A DNA stretch of 64,000 nucleotides from Leguminivora glycinivorella (taxonomy: Eukaryota; Arthropoda; Insecta; Lepidoptera; Tortricidae). Location: positions 9,995,706 to 10,059,705 of the forward strand of contig NC_062992.1 in NCBI RefSeq assembly GCF_023078275.1, read 5' to 3'. The notes beneath the pieces are model-generated. The model was not told the DNA's origin. It did no database searches and worked only from the letters and a program-made list of their open reading frames with translations. A program made the position numbers and the translations under genes. This document shows positions 22,201 to 32,474 of this stretch, piece after piece. How positions within the stretch are numbered: the first letter of the stretch is position 1; each line of letters starts with the position of its first letter.

Positions 22201-24771
22201 TATATATTTATATTTATTTACTCGGTGTTCTGGTCCATGCTGGTGTTGGTCGCTGGGGATTTCGGTTGTGATCGATCCACATCTAAGTAAAGTTGATCGC
22301 AGCTGGGTCTCTCATGTGGCTGGTACTGGTGTGTCCTAGAATACTGGATATATACACGGATAGGGCGATCTACTCTCTGCTACCCTAGCCCGCGGGCAAA
22401 AGCAGAGGGGGGGATCATAACTCAAGCCTATAGGTTGCCTATCTCAGCTTCGCTGGCTGAACTGTACAGCTTATGGTAGGGATACACTTGTGCATATTTT
22501 GAACACAAGATCTATGGTAAGTGATGGTCTGTGTTTCAGATATGCTAGAGTAGGGAAAACGATAGGACTAGGGTAAAGTCACACACTATTTCTATGAAAG
22601 TAGAGTTCTTTTATGATTGGTCTTGGAATATAATTGGTCAACGTGTATTGTGGAGAAATAATTTAACTACTACTATTTATATGGTTTAAATGGACTTTAA
22701 ATGTGGTGTTTACTATCTTAAAATATGTGGTAAAACTGATAATTTATAAAATCTCTTATTATTTAATTTATTTGAGTGAAATTAATAATTGTGGTAGCAA
22801 TTTCTGATTCTTCATGTAGCATCGAGCCAGTGAGTGTTGCTAACTAGTTTTTCATGGTAAATTCTATCAAGTTGGTTAGGGAAACAAACTATACTTTGGA
22901 ATAAAAGCATAGGTTTGTTATAGGGCCCAGTGGCATGCGAGCGCCGTCCACTGATGACAAGTCAAAAGCTTCAAGGAGTTACTAGACTTACTTACTTCGT
23001 TCTCAGTGGTAGCAACTACTCGGAGCCTTGATGATACATTAGAAGGATCGAGAAGTTATGGTCTATTAGCAGTATTGGGGAAAAGGGGGTTTAGCTAGGG
23101 AAAAAGAAACAAAATAAAAAAGGGGTTAGTTTGTAGATAGATAGCCCTTCAGGCTTACTTGCTTAGGATGCCCGATAATGTGGTTTGATTGGGCCTAAGG
23201 ATTCCAGACGGTATCGCAAGTTCTCACCCCAAACCGGAATCGAAAATAGAGCGTAGCCGATGTTTTCCAAAATAATTTTTAATATTTATTTCATGTATGT
23301 TTCACTCACTAACTTTTATTCTAAAATTTCTTCATCACGTCATTAATTTTCTCACTCATAACTTTCTAGGCCTAAATCTGATAAATTACTCTTCTATAAC
23401 ACTATATTATTATGCTACAATAACCTTTATTCTTCTTTAAAATATAAATAAATAAAATTTTAAAAATTAGTCAAAAATACAGCTGATACTCATTAAAGGA
23501 TCTAGGTTATCGCGGTTCACGTCGAAGGGTTCTACTTATTCACGCTAGACGATCACAAGGCCAAATTTACGGGGTATATTTAAAGGGGGGTTAGCTATAC
23601 TGTTGATTAGTCGAGTAAGTAAGTAAATAAGTAAGGTGAGCGGAGGTTTAGTTACAGCGTCTATTAAACAGCTGCTAATGATCGAAATTCAAAATAGTTG
23701 ACAATTTCCATGGAAAAAAGAAGCATGTAATGCATCGGTCCGAATTGCGGATACTAGTTTATTTATCTTTTAGTAGATATAGTTGAATGTAAAATTCTTT
23801 ATTTTGCCTGACACTCTGACTATTTTTTATGCTCGTTATTTTAATTTTACAATATAATATTTAGGATATAGTGCTTATAATTATTAAATATAAAACATTT
23901 TTTAAATATTTTTTGATACAGAATCATACTTCATTGATTTGGAACAATGCGTTTTATCGGACCGACATCCGACACTATCGGAAGCGTTTATCGGATGTAG
24001 GACGTCGGTCCGACATCCGATATCGGATCGGATAATGTGAAAACGGCCTAAGTAAATTAGACTAGTTGTAAGAGAATGTGAAGGTACGGGTGACAAGGTA
24101 TCAGCAAAACTGCATAAAATTTGAATACTTGTGTTTACTGTCACGGTTAAAAATGTAATGCAAATACAAAAATTCATATGATTAATTACAGCTAGGTTAT
24201 GTGGGAGATTTTCATGCGTATGCAAAATGACCTTCTACTTTTGGACAAAGTCCAGATGCATCAGTTGCATTAAGATGTTGTTTTGGGTCGATTGCATGTG
24301 CATAGTTGCAAAAATGTACATCTTTGTACACTAGTCTAGTGAGTAATGTTTTAGCTTCTTAATTAGCTCCTAAAAAAAAACTGTAATGGTCAAGTGGTGC
24401 TGGACAGTAAGAAGTAATGGTGTCAATTTTGAGTTTTGTTTAAAAAAAACTCCCACGGAAGCTGCCCTATAACAGTTTGTTAAAAGGGTTATTAATAAAA
24501 TAAAAAATAAAAATAAAATAAAAATTGTTTATTTCGTTAATTGTTTTGTTATTAATGGTCTTATATTGTGTTTAAGCTCAATGATTAGCTTGATTCTGCG
24601 TGTTTCATGGTCTTACATATTATGTGTTTTCCGCAGGTCCGCCTAGCCATGCACACTGCCAACCGCCTGGTGCGCGAGGACGGCCAGATCGGCGTCATCA
24701 GCGCCTGCGCCGCCGGCGGCCAGGGCGTCGCCATGATCCTCGAGAGGCACCCTGACGCCACCGCCGACTAG
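10209..24771 (+). CDS. HADHB: Trifunctional enzyme beta subunit (3-ketoacyl-CoA thiolase), last two exons
   Basis: Thiolytic last step of mitochondrial long-chain fatty acid beta-oxidation, as the beta subunit of the trifunctional protein at the inner membrane. Only the C-terminal 70 residues are in the window, in exons 10209-10286 and 24637-24771. The thiolase signature [17 protein letters not shown] carries the conserved catalytic His of the GHP loop, and SACAAGGQG carries the active-site Cys and glycine loop near the C-terminus. The WGGSLS form is that of the trifunctional beta subunit rather than of other thiolases. Both exons join in phase 0 with good splice sites. The 14.35-kb intron between them is swollen by an LTR element. 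Earlier exons were not found in 1-10.2 kb and are presumed to lie to the left. Confidence 0.9.
10384..10650 (+). repeat. Interspersed repeat (family R2)
   Basis: Shares GCTCGGCTAGATGGCGCTAA and TTTGACAGTAACTCTCTATA with 25893-26040 and 26757-26917, where the second copy is split by another insertion. Located in the HADHB intron. Confidence 0.7.
10888..11110 (+). mobile_element. tRNA-derived SINE (family S1)
   Basis: Contains the Pol III B-box core CGGGTTCGAATCCCGG at about 10908, then GTAAGGGCATTTATTTG and a 3' part with CAAGCCTTCTTGAGCTTACC. The tRNA-like head with the A box is poorly preserved here. Other copies are at 30694-30950, 34463-34665, 48610-48862 and 52467-52726. Confidence 0.8.
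11150..11392 (+). repeat. Interspersed repeat, CATACTAATATTATAAATG type, full-length copy
   Basis: Includes the internal part CCCCACTTCCCTAAAATGGG missing in the copy at 1769, and ends GCGAGCGAAGCCGCGGGC. Confidence 0.7.
12383..12600 (+). repeat. Pyrimidine-rich repeat in left LTR U3
   Basis: Irregular head-to-tail copies of TCCAGTCTCCATTATGTC and CTGTTGTGTCTCC. They end right before the TATA box, so they may act as an enhancer-like array. Same array at 21187-21404 in the right LTR. Confidence 0.75.
12607..12614 (+). promoter_or_regulatory. TATA box of left LTR
   Basis: TATAAAAG followed about 25-30 nt later by GCGTCATTCTT, a plausible insect initiator. It would place the transcription start near 12638 and so the U3/R boundary. 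Sense to HADHB. Confidence 0.6.
14854..20543. other. Interior of the LTR element
   Basis: 5690 bp, AT-rich, without any long open frame or recognisable retroelement domain. Just inside the left LTR is a small stem-loop (AAGATGTG..CACATCTT, 14879-14904) that could be a packaging or priming structure. On the minus strand there are exon-like segments with good splice sites (15078-15185, 16839-16913, 17381-17451, 17708-17750), of which only the first has a clean open frame. The remainder shows nothing I can name. Confidence 0.6.
15078..15185 (-). CDS. Candidate terminal exon, antisense inside the LTR element
   Basis: On the minus strand TTATTTTTCAG precedes 36 codons that end in TAA at 15080-15078, and AATAAA follows 2 nt later (15076-15071). 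The peptide contains [17 protein letters not shown] and ends [10 protein letters not shown] do not recognise it. It could be the last exon of a captured host gene, or chance. Upstream minus-strand exon candidates do not join into a clean frame with it, so the confidence is low. Confidence 0.25.
   Translation of the reverse strand, partial: VPKENENIIGSILMHDFARNAARINNGRKYYRRVY
20544..23656 (+). repeat. Right LTR (3113 bp)
   Basis: Near-identical to the left LTR, offset by 8804 bp up to one G-run and 8803 after it. Begins TGTAACAG and ends TTAGTTACA, followed by the GCGT target duplication. Confidence 0.9.
21411..21418 (+). promoter_or_regulatory. TATA box of right LTR
   Basis: Same TATAAAAG as in the left LTR. 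From this position a transcript would run into the rest of the HADHB intron and last exon. Confidence 0.55.
24060..24636. other. End of HADHB intron, no other feature
   Basis: AT-rich intron sequence with a short A/T simple repeat near 24495-24530. The acceptor is TTTTCCGCAG at 24627-24636. Confidence 0.6.
24637..24771 (+). CDS. HADHB: HADHB last exon
   Basis: 44 codons plus TAG (24769-24771). It starts in phase 0 with [14 protein letters not shown], continues to [15 protein letters not shown] (active-site Cys loop) and ends [10 protein letters not shown]-rich compared with its AT-rich surroundings. Confidence 0.93.
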   Translation, partial: VRLAMHTANRLVREDGQIGVISACAAGGQGVAMILERHPDATAD

Positions 24772-25345
24772 ACTGCCACTACGCAACTGTCACCACCAGC
24801 AAACTGTAGCGTTGTAGGCTAACATGTTAGTCCATCCATCTCAGTTAGGAATGTCATCACCATTTAACATTTTAAACTGAGTAGCTTGTGTAGGCTAACA
24901 TGTGCCTGGACGTCCACCTAAGTTAGCATACTATTATCCTTAAACTGTGTAAGTCATATTAACTTGTTCGACGACGAGCGACGCCTTAATAAGACGCTTC
25001 CTGACTCCACCCCCGACTAGACTGCCAACAAAACTGTAGCTGTGTAGGCTGGACATCCACTACAGGACTACTATCAGACTCACCCTTGAATTTTAAATGT
25101 TGGACTGTCTATGTCGTATTAACTTAACTAGTCGCCATGGACAAGGCATCGCCATTAGAGATAGCCTGACGCCATCGCCGACTAGTGTGGCTTTGTGGGC
25201 TGGACGTTCACATATTTTAATACTATCACTCTGGAATTTAAATTTTTTAACTTTTTAAGTCATGTTAATGCTGATACGCTGCCAGGAACATCCTAAAATA
25301 CTAAAGCTTACACAAGAAAAATAAAAACTTCTCGTAAAAAGCAAA
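24772..25345 (+). other. HADHB: HADHB 3' UTR built of stop-region duplications
   Basis: The sequence around the stop codon, CCTGACGCCACCGCCGACTA, recurs in diverged form at 25000-25020 and 25165-25185, each time followed by related sequence with GTAGGCTGGACAT-type and TATGTCGTATTAACTT-type blocks. The UTR therefore seems to be an imperfect tandem duplication of the end of the coding exon. It ends about 20 nt after AATAAA. Confidence 0.65.
25319..25324 (+). terminator. HADHB: HADHB polyadenylation signal
   Basis: AATAAA 548 nt after the stop codon. An ATTAAA at about 25783 is a weaker alternative. Confidence 0.6.
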
Positions 25346-25890
25346 TTCTCCATGAGAGCTTTCTTTATGTTGCTAACATGTTGGAATAACTTTCCGCCGC
25401 CTGCACCGTCGAGTGTTGTCTGCGAGGCCTGTTTTAGAATCCCCTAATGTGAATTGGATCAAAATATTGTCTTACAAAGACGTCTAAAACGTATAGCTTG
25501 TTGACAGCGTCAAAAATATTTTAATAAGTACAAATTCAAACAAAATTGTGCATGTTTAATTATTCTACTTAAAAACTTGAATGTAACCTATCGAATGTGT
25601 GTTCTGAGATTTCTAAGTTTATTATATGTATTTATTGGTATTTTTCCTTGAACCTACAGTAAATTTTGTAAGATTTACCTATTTATTACATCGTAGGTTA
25701 AGTAATACAATGACAAAGTTTTAAGCATGTCCTACATTTAATTGGTTGGTAAGAATTGTGTATGTAATCAATTATTTTATTAAAGAATGTTAGTAAAATT
25801 GTTGTTTATTTCAAACCTAGAACATCTTATTACCTTTCTAAAGCACTTTGCAAAGGGACGTTAAGTTGTAACTAAGAAATATGTAAATCC
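25346..25890. other. No gene seen
   Basis: AT-rich intergenic sequence downstream of HADHB. Confidence 0.5.
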
Positions 25891-25892
25891 GT

Positions 25893-26917
25893 ATAGACAA
25901 CTAAAGTCTCAGAAAAAAAACGTACCTCAAAACCATACAGAAAAATGTACGGTGACCTAGATGGCGATACACATTTGGGGGACGCTCGGCTAGATGGCGC
26001 TAATGTTAATATTTGACATTTTAACACATATCAAGCTCATAGATTTAGAATTATTAAACTAGATTGTGTAGTTAGGTCAAAAAGTGTGTCCACATGCGAG
26101 GTCATTGTTTGGGCTGGTGTCCCTCTCGCACTTAGGTACTGACAATGTCAACATTATTAAGTGACGTCATCACTGTCATACATTGGGGATACCAGTCAAT
26201 TTTCAAAGTTAATACCAAATCTACTAATACCCATTTGAACGTACATACATACTATCACGCCTGTATCCCATGAAGGGGTAAGCAGAGCACATGGAACTTC
26301 TCAAGTTTCAGTGCCACTGTTGCAAATAAGGGGCTGAAAGAAAACGAAACTGTGACATTGCAGTGACAGGTTGCCAGCCTCTCGCCTACGCCATAATTTG
26401 CCCCATGTCCCACAGTCGCATTTGAACGTATTTTTTAATTATACAAATCTTTGATTTATTGGAATCAAAATAATTACATTATAATTATTTTCCAATTCTT
26501 TGAAATATATCGAAACCCTAGCTTGAATATAACACTAAAATAATATAAGAAATTATAAAGTCTGGTAATATACAGATAAAAATACTACTACTATGGTAAC
26601 CTCATTAACACTGGCCACACGTGCGAGAGGGACACCAGCCCAAACAATGCCTTCTCATGTGGACCGTTTTCGCTAGTCTGATACGATCACCTTTCTGTCT
26701 CAGTGATAAGGTTCAATTTAGTATGGCAAAAAATGTAATTCCGCTGTCCCCTGTCTTTGATCAAGCTAAGAATATTGACCAAATTGTCAAAACTGTGGTT
26801 CAAAACAGGTTCAAAAGTTTTAAGCCTGTGTCGAGAGATGGCAGTCTATGCACTGTGATTACACATTTTACTTTGACAGTAACTCTCTATGTATAACACT
26901 CGATCCTCTTTGGTTGT
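25893..26917 (+). repeat. Repeat family R2, split by an insertion at 26040-26757
   Basis: The two outer pieces match 10384-10650. The inserted piece is bordered by ATCAAGCT on both sides (ending at about 26037 and 26768), an 8-bp target duplication as made by hAT-type transposases. Its first 190 bp recur inverted at 39471-39664. Confidence 0.6.
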
Positions 26918-27660
26918 ACCAACAGTATGTGCGAGCTAAACATAGGATCTCCCAGTGTCCGACCCTCGCCTCGAGTAACGAAGTGTTAGTAGACAGAACA
27001 CTTTGGGTTTCATTCAGACCATTTGCTTAACCATTATAACACGCATAGGACACACCTCGGACAATGGCGATCAAATATATGAAAGTAGCGCGTTCCTACA
27101 CACAGCCTATAAGCTCGTGTAGGTGAATGCGTACCATGCTTCTATACGATGGAACTCTTCATAATACTGTGCATAGGATAGGGTGTATGCGTATAAGCGG
27201 CGCGCGAACTCGAATGCGATTCTAGTTACATTGCGGACTGTTGATGTTACGTACAATGCGAGTATAGCATGCGGAATCTCGCACTGTGTAAATGAGCCCT
27301 TATACCTACAGATCACTGGACGTCACTAATATTGCCTTTATCTAACGCATGACATGTATTCTTTTCCAAAACCAATTAGTTACATATTATTGTAAATACT
27401 ACGCATACATTAATATTTATTGCCTGTTTATCGTCTTCTGAATCATCGATTGTGAGGAATCTCAATAAACAAATATTATCCGGACAAATTGAAAATACAG
27501 TCGCAGTAAAGTAAACATTGATTATATTGACAGTTTAATGTTGAACGGCTGGGGGCCGAGATTTGAATTTGGACCGCTAGTATTTTGTCAATTTACAAAT
27601 TACGACGATAGAAATTGAGAAACTACATCAATCAATCAGTCATTTCACTGTATTCAATTC
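26918..27660. other. No gene seen
   Basis: No recognisable exon or RNA. A fragment of the GGGGTAGGCAGAGCACA-type repeat follows at 27665-27755. Confidence 0.45.
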
Positions 27661-27763
27661 ACTTTGTAGGATTCCATAAAGGGGTAGGCAGAACACAGCA
27701 CAACTCAAGGTTCAATGCCACTCTTGGCAAATAAAGGATTGAAAGAAAACGCAAGGGTCCATC

Positions 27764-28165
27764 GGTCCACACAGAGCGAGGCACTTTCCTCGCGGCAAAT
27801 GTGCTATGTAGACGTGCCTCGACCGAGGCAGGGCGTGCGTGCTACCTCAGCAACCTGCCTCAGCCTAGGCACAGTATAATAAAGAGAACTATCGTACAGT
27901 AAGTATGGCCACTCCCGCTCCCCGCTGAAAGTGCCGCCCACACCCTCTCGATTACCTCACGTTACCGCCTGTCAAAAACGCGAACAGTCGACCTCTCACT
28001 CGTACAAGCATGGTACGCGTTCACCTACACAAGCTTAGAATGTGTGCTAGGAACGCACCTCATTATCGCCAGTGTCCGAAATGTGGCCTCTAGGCATGTC
28101 TACATTGGACGATGGCTGCGCTAGCGCATTGCCTCGCGACGTTTCTCACTCTGTGTGGACTCTGT
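27764..28165. repeat. Degenerate inverted-repeat element
   Basis: GTCCACACAGAGCGAGGCA at the left is mirrored by CTCACTCTGTGTGGAC at the right, with further mirrored GACGTGCCTCG/GCATGTCTACATT blocks. GC-richer than its surroundings; probably an old MITE. Confidence 0.45.
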
Positions 28166-29398
28166 TGGCCATTAGTTACAGAAATGCTACTCCATATACC
28201 TACCTACTGTAACTGTATGCTACAAAAACGATTCTATTCTAGTCCAGCATTCTCTATTTGGTCTGGTTATTGTCGGGGACAAATTCGAAGAATTCTTTAA
28301 TTGTTTTGTAACAGGAAATTATATATATTTACAAAGCAGATAGGAAAAGGAAGCTTGCTAAAAAAAACAACTGCTGATGTTTAGGGTTCCGTACCAAAAC
28401 TATACTTAATAAGGCCATTTTTTTCTGCTACTGAAAAACAGAGCTTTGATTTGACAACACTCGACTTTGTCAACCAAAGTCACAATGGTTCTTGCTCCGT
28501 GACGAACAAAACCCAACTGGCCAATACCAAATACTATGTAAACTCTACGAGTTAATACGTGCAGCTTGGTGCCAAAATTGGCAACACGCGATACTAGCGC
28601 CCCTAGCGGCATGAGTTGATCAAAGTAGTTTAGTTCATACAGTATAAAATTAAAAAAAGTCACACATTCTTATTTTTTTGTTTTATTGCGTCTAAAAATG
28701 TTAAAGTAGATCAAGTAATCGGATTTTCTATTTTAATTTACCAAAATAAAAGTCTGACAAACTACTTTGAACAACTCGTACCGCTAGATGGCGCTGCTAA
28801 AATTGTTGCCGCTCCATTGTATGGGAAACGTCAGAAGCTGCACGTATTAACTCTAGTATTTGCCAATACGAAGGAGCTAAAAAAGAGATACCTAACTATA
28901 ATACTTAAGTAAGATAGGTACACTACTGAGAGTAGGTACCTACTGAGCGTGATTGATTAGCAACTTGTCTACGCACCCAGAACACGTAAAGTGTTTAGTA
29001 CCTTAAAGAGGTCCCCATTATTTTTGTTACCTCTTATATAGACAGAATAATATAGGAATATATTTTTTTAATCGTTTTGTATACAGTCCCACGGAACACT
29101 AAATCTGTCCATCGGACATACATCCGTCCCATCTGACCTCTGATAACTCGCCGGCCTTGTTCGACTTGTTCGCATTACTAGTTCAAACTTTGTGAACAAC
29201 ACACGCCTTTGATTTGATCAACTAACAATCAGTGCTAAAGTTTTGACATATCAGCCAGCAATCAACCTACAGCTTACGAGACTTTGACATTTAAACTTTT
29301 TAAAAACTGACTGTGACTTGTTACCAGCCAGTGCTTCCTAATTTTGACTGTGACTTTTTTTTTTAAACTCACTGACTGAGACTTTTATCGAAACAGCC
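28166..29398. other. Upstream region of the MBF2-family gene
   Basis: No exon or RNA gene recognised. It should contain the promoter of the gene at 29399; no clear TATA box could be chosen. Confidence 0.4.
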
Positions 29399-29587
29399 AT
29401 GAAAACCATCACGATTCTTGCTTTAGTGCTCGTTCTGTGTAATGTAGAAGCTTCACATCTTTTGATGGGAAATATAGCAGATAGAGTACAGTTGTGGCAC
29501 CATGAGAGAGTGCAGTATAACGCCATTCCCTTTGTTAAGAGGGTGAAAACTTGGTTCTTATCTGTTCCGGAGCATAAGAAGATTCTG
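29399..29587 (+). CDS. MBF2-family gene exon 1
   Basis: 63 codons from ATG to the donor GTAAGA at 29588. Signal peptide plus the N-terminal half. The long frame past the donor is intron. Confidence 0.88.
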
Positions 29588-31145
29588 GTAAGATTTGTGT
29601 GCTTATACACTTTATACCTAATTTTTAAGATATTGTGTCACAAGACTCACAGAGTAGGAAAATGACATATTCACAGCGAGGTATGCCCTTTCCATTGAAG
29701 GAATCCTGAGCGTAGTGAGAAACTTGTTAAAGCCCAAGGTGGGATCATTAATTACCTAATACGGCTATTCACCTCACATATGAGGAAATTATTATGTTGT
29801 GAAGTATAGGTATGCTAATGTGTCACCTAATAGGAAAATTATTTCCACCTTAGGTACATGGTACATCTTAACATTACAATATTTCACTACGCTCAGGATT
29901 CTATTTTGTTCCCTTTGCTTCGTCTAGGGTTCAATCAAATAAATATAATCATTTTGTTCCTTTGTGGCATAATTAATTATTTTTATATTATAAGGAATCT
30001 TAGAATAAATCGAGACAAAGGCAAACTATAACGGCGCCATCTAAAAATTTGACAGTTATTCGCCAACCCCACCTAACTGCCAAAGTATGATGTTTCGAGA
30101 CAACAGACATTGTTTGACGCGAATTATCCAGAATGACCGCAGTTTTCAAAGGGGCAAGGGCAAAGGTCATAGCGTCATAATCATAAGCCAGCGTTAACTA
30201 AATGCTAATAAGAAATGATTTGTTTATTGCTGATGCAAATATTTAACCGTAGTTAGTTTGTCTAAGATATCTACGCACCGAGTTTGATTCAGAGAGGAAT
30301 CGTTTTTGTATGAAGTTTCTGCTCTGCACGGTAGAGTCACGGATTAATAATAAGTTACAAGTAGAGTATCGTAGTTTTCGCAGAGCGACACTCTTTTGAA
30401 AAGGTGAAGTCACATTTTCAGCTTCGAGCCGCATTTTGTGTATAATTATTATGAGAAATCGCTCATCAGTATGAACATGCGTAGGTACGCATACTTTAAC
30501 TTCCCGATGCGTAAGCGTTTTCATACTACTTAACGAGCTATTTCTCATGTGACAAAATGCAGCTGCGACCCTATAAAGTATTGGTTCGACAGAGCCAGTT
30601 TGCATTTTTGCGAAGCGTGAAGCGTCACGTCGGCAAGGCCGGCTAAAGAAAGAATTGGCGGCTGTGACAAGACCAAACCTTTTATGGTGTTAAATAATAA
30701 ATAAATATTATAGGACATTCTTACACAGATTGACTGAGACCCACGATAAGCCCAAGAAGGCTTGTGTTGTGGGTACTCAGACAACGATATATATAATATA
30801 CAAATACTTATACATATACATAAAAAACATCCATGACTCAGGAACAAATATCTGCGCTCATCACACAAATAAATGCCCTTACCGGGATTCGAACCCAGGA
30901 CCGCGGCGTAGCAGACAGGGTCACTACGCGCTAGGCAAGACCGGTCGTCAATATCGACGTGATGACTAATAGTTACGTTTCTCTCCCAGGGTATCCAGGC
31001 TCTGGACATGCTGCAGAGTAAAGCGTCGATCAACGTCACAGCCGGCGGCGTGGGGCACAGCTTCGTGAACCTGCGCCTGAAGAGCGAACGCGGCTACGGC
31101 CTCGACTACGATGTAGGGATATACGTCAACCCGGATTACTTATAA
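29399..31145 (+). CDS. MBF2-family secreted protein, complete (two exons)
   Basis: A 114-aa protein from exons 29399-29587 and 30990-31145, joined in phase 0. Residues 1-18 form a signal peptide (MKTITILALVLVLCNVEA). The rest follows the MBF2 pattern: LLMGNIADRV, an aromatic and basic middle, GIQALD at the exon junction, then the hallmark GGVGHSFVNLRLKSERGYGL and a hydrophobic end (YDVGIYV). The silkworm founder was described as a transcriptional co-activator, yet most insect members have signal peptides and look secreted, as here; the role is not established. The gene ends about 300 nt before an AATAAA at 31444 and is convergent with pacifastin gene A. Its 1.4-kb intron holds a SINE. Confidence 0.88.
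29699..29930. repeat. Inverted repeat in the MBF2 intron
   Basis: GAATCCTGAGCGTAGTGA near 29699 is mirrored by TCACTACGCTCAGGATTC near 29884-29901. Probably the ends of a small foldback element. Confidence 0.5.
30694..30950 (-). mobile_element. tRNA-derived SINE (family S1)
   Basis: Minus-strand copy with the A-box region near 30935, B box GGTTCGAATCCCGG (one mismatch) near 30893 and a 3' ATTTATTTATTA tail at 30694. In the MBF2 intron, antisense to it. Confidence 0.85.
30990..31145 (+). CDS. MBF2-family gene exon 2
   Basis: 51 codons plus TAA. Acceptor CTCTCCCAG at 30981-30989. Carries the GGVGHSFVNL signature. A long minus-strand open frame over this exon is a shadow. Confidence 0.9.
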   Translation, partial: GIQALDMLQSKASINVTAGGVGHSFVNLRLKSERGYGLDYDVGIYVNPDYL

Positions 31146-31443
31146 TAATTATAATACAGTATTGTTGGATAAGTAAATAGTTAATAATAATTAGACATTA
31201 CAGATATGATCGTTTCATTTAAATGACAAACTTTTCCGTCCGTTGACCGCCGTTGTCCGGTATACAAGACATGGATTGAACGATACTCTGGAGTCAACGT
31301 CTTGTATAAAAGACACAAATTGAATTGCTCCCTAAATATATTTATTTTTTTAGACTGTTAAACAGATCCGGAAATTTAAACTACCAAAATGTACAATATA
31401 CATATCGTCACTACTTTTAAAAAAACTTGTATCTTTGTCTGTC

Positions 31444-31449
31444 AATAAA
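31444..31449 (+). terminator. Polyadenylation signal of the MBF2-family gene
   Basis: AATAAA 299 nt after the stop codon. Confidence 0.5.
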
Positions 31450-32167
31450 AAGAAAATTGTAGTAAGTATCTATGGAATGCATATAGACTTACTGCGTTTT
31501 AACTTTGAGGAGCAGCGTGAGATACGAGATTTTTTCAAAGTAGTGACGATATATTGGTATTGGTAGTTTATATCTTAGATATGGTACTAACGTACCTTCC
31601 TAATTTATGAAGGGACAATACTTTTCCCAAGGATTTGAAATGTAAGAATAACGCAATTCGCGTCGAGTTCGCATTACGTGCGTGATTGGTCTCATAGACT
31701 GCTCGCCTGGTTCGCATTCGTGCGTAGTGCTGTTACTGACACAGCTGTCCTAGAACCATTTTTGGTGCTCGTACGCCATACATAAAATACATTATATTTA
31801 TAAGTTACGTTTACGCTTTTACGTTTTACGCTAAGAAGGCAAATAAAACCGTCATATTTGTTGAATTCTTTTTAATTCACTGCTTGCTAACGCTACTATA
31901 ATAGTTTTTGAACTTAAAACATTCGTGTCATTAAAATCCATGTCGTCAATGGTGACGCGTCAGCGAAGTGGAGTAATGATGGGAGTCTTAAAATCTATTT
32001 TTTTCCTGAAAACATTTTTCCGAGTGTTATACAAAATGATCCTTCCTGTCACTGTTACTTTTAGCAGATGAAATACTTAATAATCGTTCTAATATTATTT
32101 TTAAGGGCTTAAAATATAAATTGCTCAGGTGTGCCTATTGCATGGTTGACGCGTCACCGTTGGATCA
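31450..32167. other. Convergent intergenic region, no gene seen
   Basis: Lies between the 3' ends of the MBF2-family gene and pacifastin gene A. No exon recognised. Confidence 0.5.
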
Positions 32168-32323
32168 GGTGCCGTAGTCGAATGGCATTATTGTGACGCG
32201 AAACGAAAACAAAACGCCACGAAAGGCAGTCTGGCTCTGTCGCGTCAATACGCAAGCGCGATAGAGATAGATATCTATGAGCGTTTAGTTTCTTGAGCGT
32301 TTGTGCCATTCGGCTACGTACCC
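32168..32323. mobile_element. MITE (family M3)
   Basis: Inverted ends GTGCCGTAGTCGAATGGCA and TGCCATTCGGCTACGTACC. An opposite-orientation copy is at 62369-62523, sharing the GATAGAGATAGATATCTA core. It sits in the 3' flank of gene A. Confidence 0.75.
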
Positions 32324-32338
32324 AGTACTGGTTACGTG

Positions 32339-32474
32339 CTAATCATCTGGGTCCTCCTTGTCCAGTTGCAAGCGAAGTTTCTTGAGGCGTTCAATCTCTG
32401 AGCGGTTGAGGCATGATTTCTGTGTGCAGCGGAGAGAACCGTCGTCCTGGCAGTAGCATTTGTTGCAGTGGACC
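32339..32474 (-). CDS. Pacifastin gene A exon 5 (terminal)
   Basis: Starts after ATTTCTGTCGTCCAG, completes a split Lys codon and supplies five of the six Cys of the last PLD (HCNKCYCQDDGSLRC). Ends with a charged helix-like tail and TAG at 32341-32339. Confidence 0.88.

Larger units (their letters stand above)
11740..23656 (+). mobile_element. Large LTR retroelement with 3.1-kb LTRs and no visible gag-pol
   Basis: Two direct repeats, 11740-14853 and 20544-23656, differ by only a few positions (for example a C/T near 13293 and one G in a G-run near 14285). Each starts TGTAACAG and ends TTAGTTACA, the TG..CA form of LTRs with short inverted ends. The element is flanked by GCGT on both sides (11736-11739; 23657-23660), a 4-bp target duplication. 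A purine-rich tract (TCTGGGGGCGAG) precedes the right LTR, and TGGTTCCGTGCCC three bases after the left LTR is a candidate primer site. The 5.7-kb interior has no gag, protease, reverse transcriptase or integrase. It fits a LARD-like non-autonomous element, inserted recently and in sense orientation in the HADHB intron. Confidence 0.88.
11413..24048. mobile_element. MITE (family M2) split by the LTR element
   Basis: The left end at 11413 reads GGCCGTTTTCACATTATCC and the right end at 24048 is its exact inverse, with the GATATCGGAT core on both sides. The two halves (11413-11735 and 23661-24048) are separated by the LTR retroelement. An uninterrupted short relative is at 46509-46646. No coding capacity. 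Confidence 0.8.

Noticed and set aside
11740..23656. Simple segmental tandem duplication
   Set aside because: TG..CA ends, the 4-bp GCGT duplication and the split MITE with matching ends favour an LTR element insertion.
30545..31039. 164-aa open frame on -
   Set aside because: Shadow of MBF2-family exon 2 and of the SINE; the + exon has the family signature.
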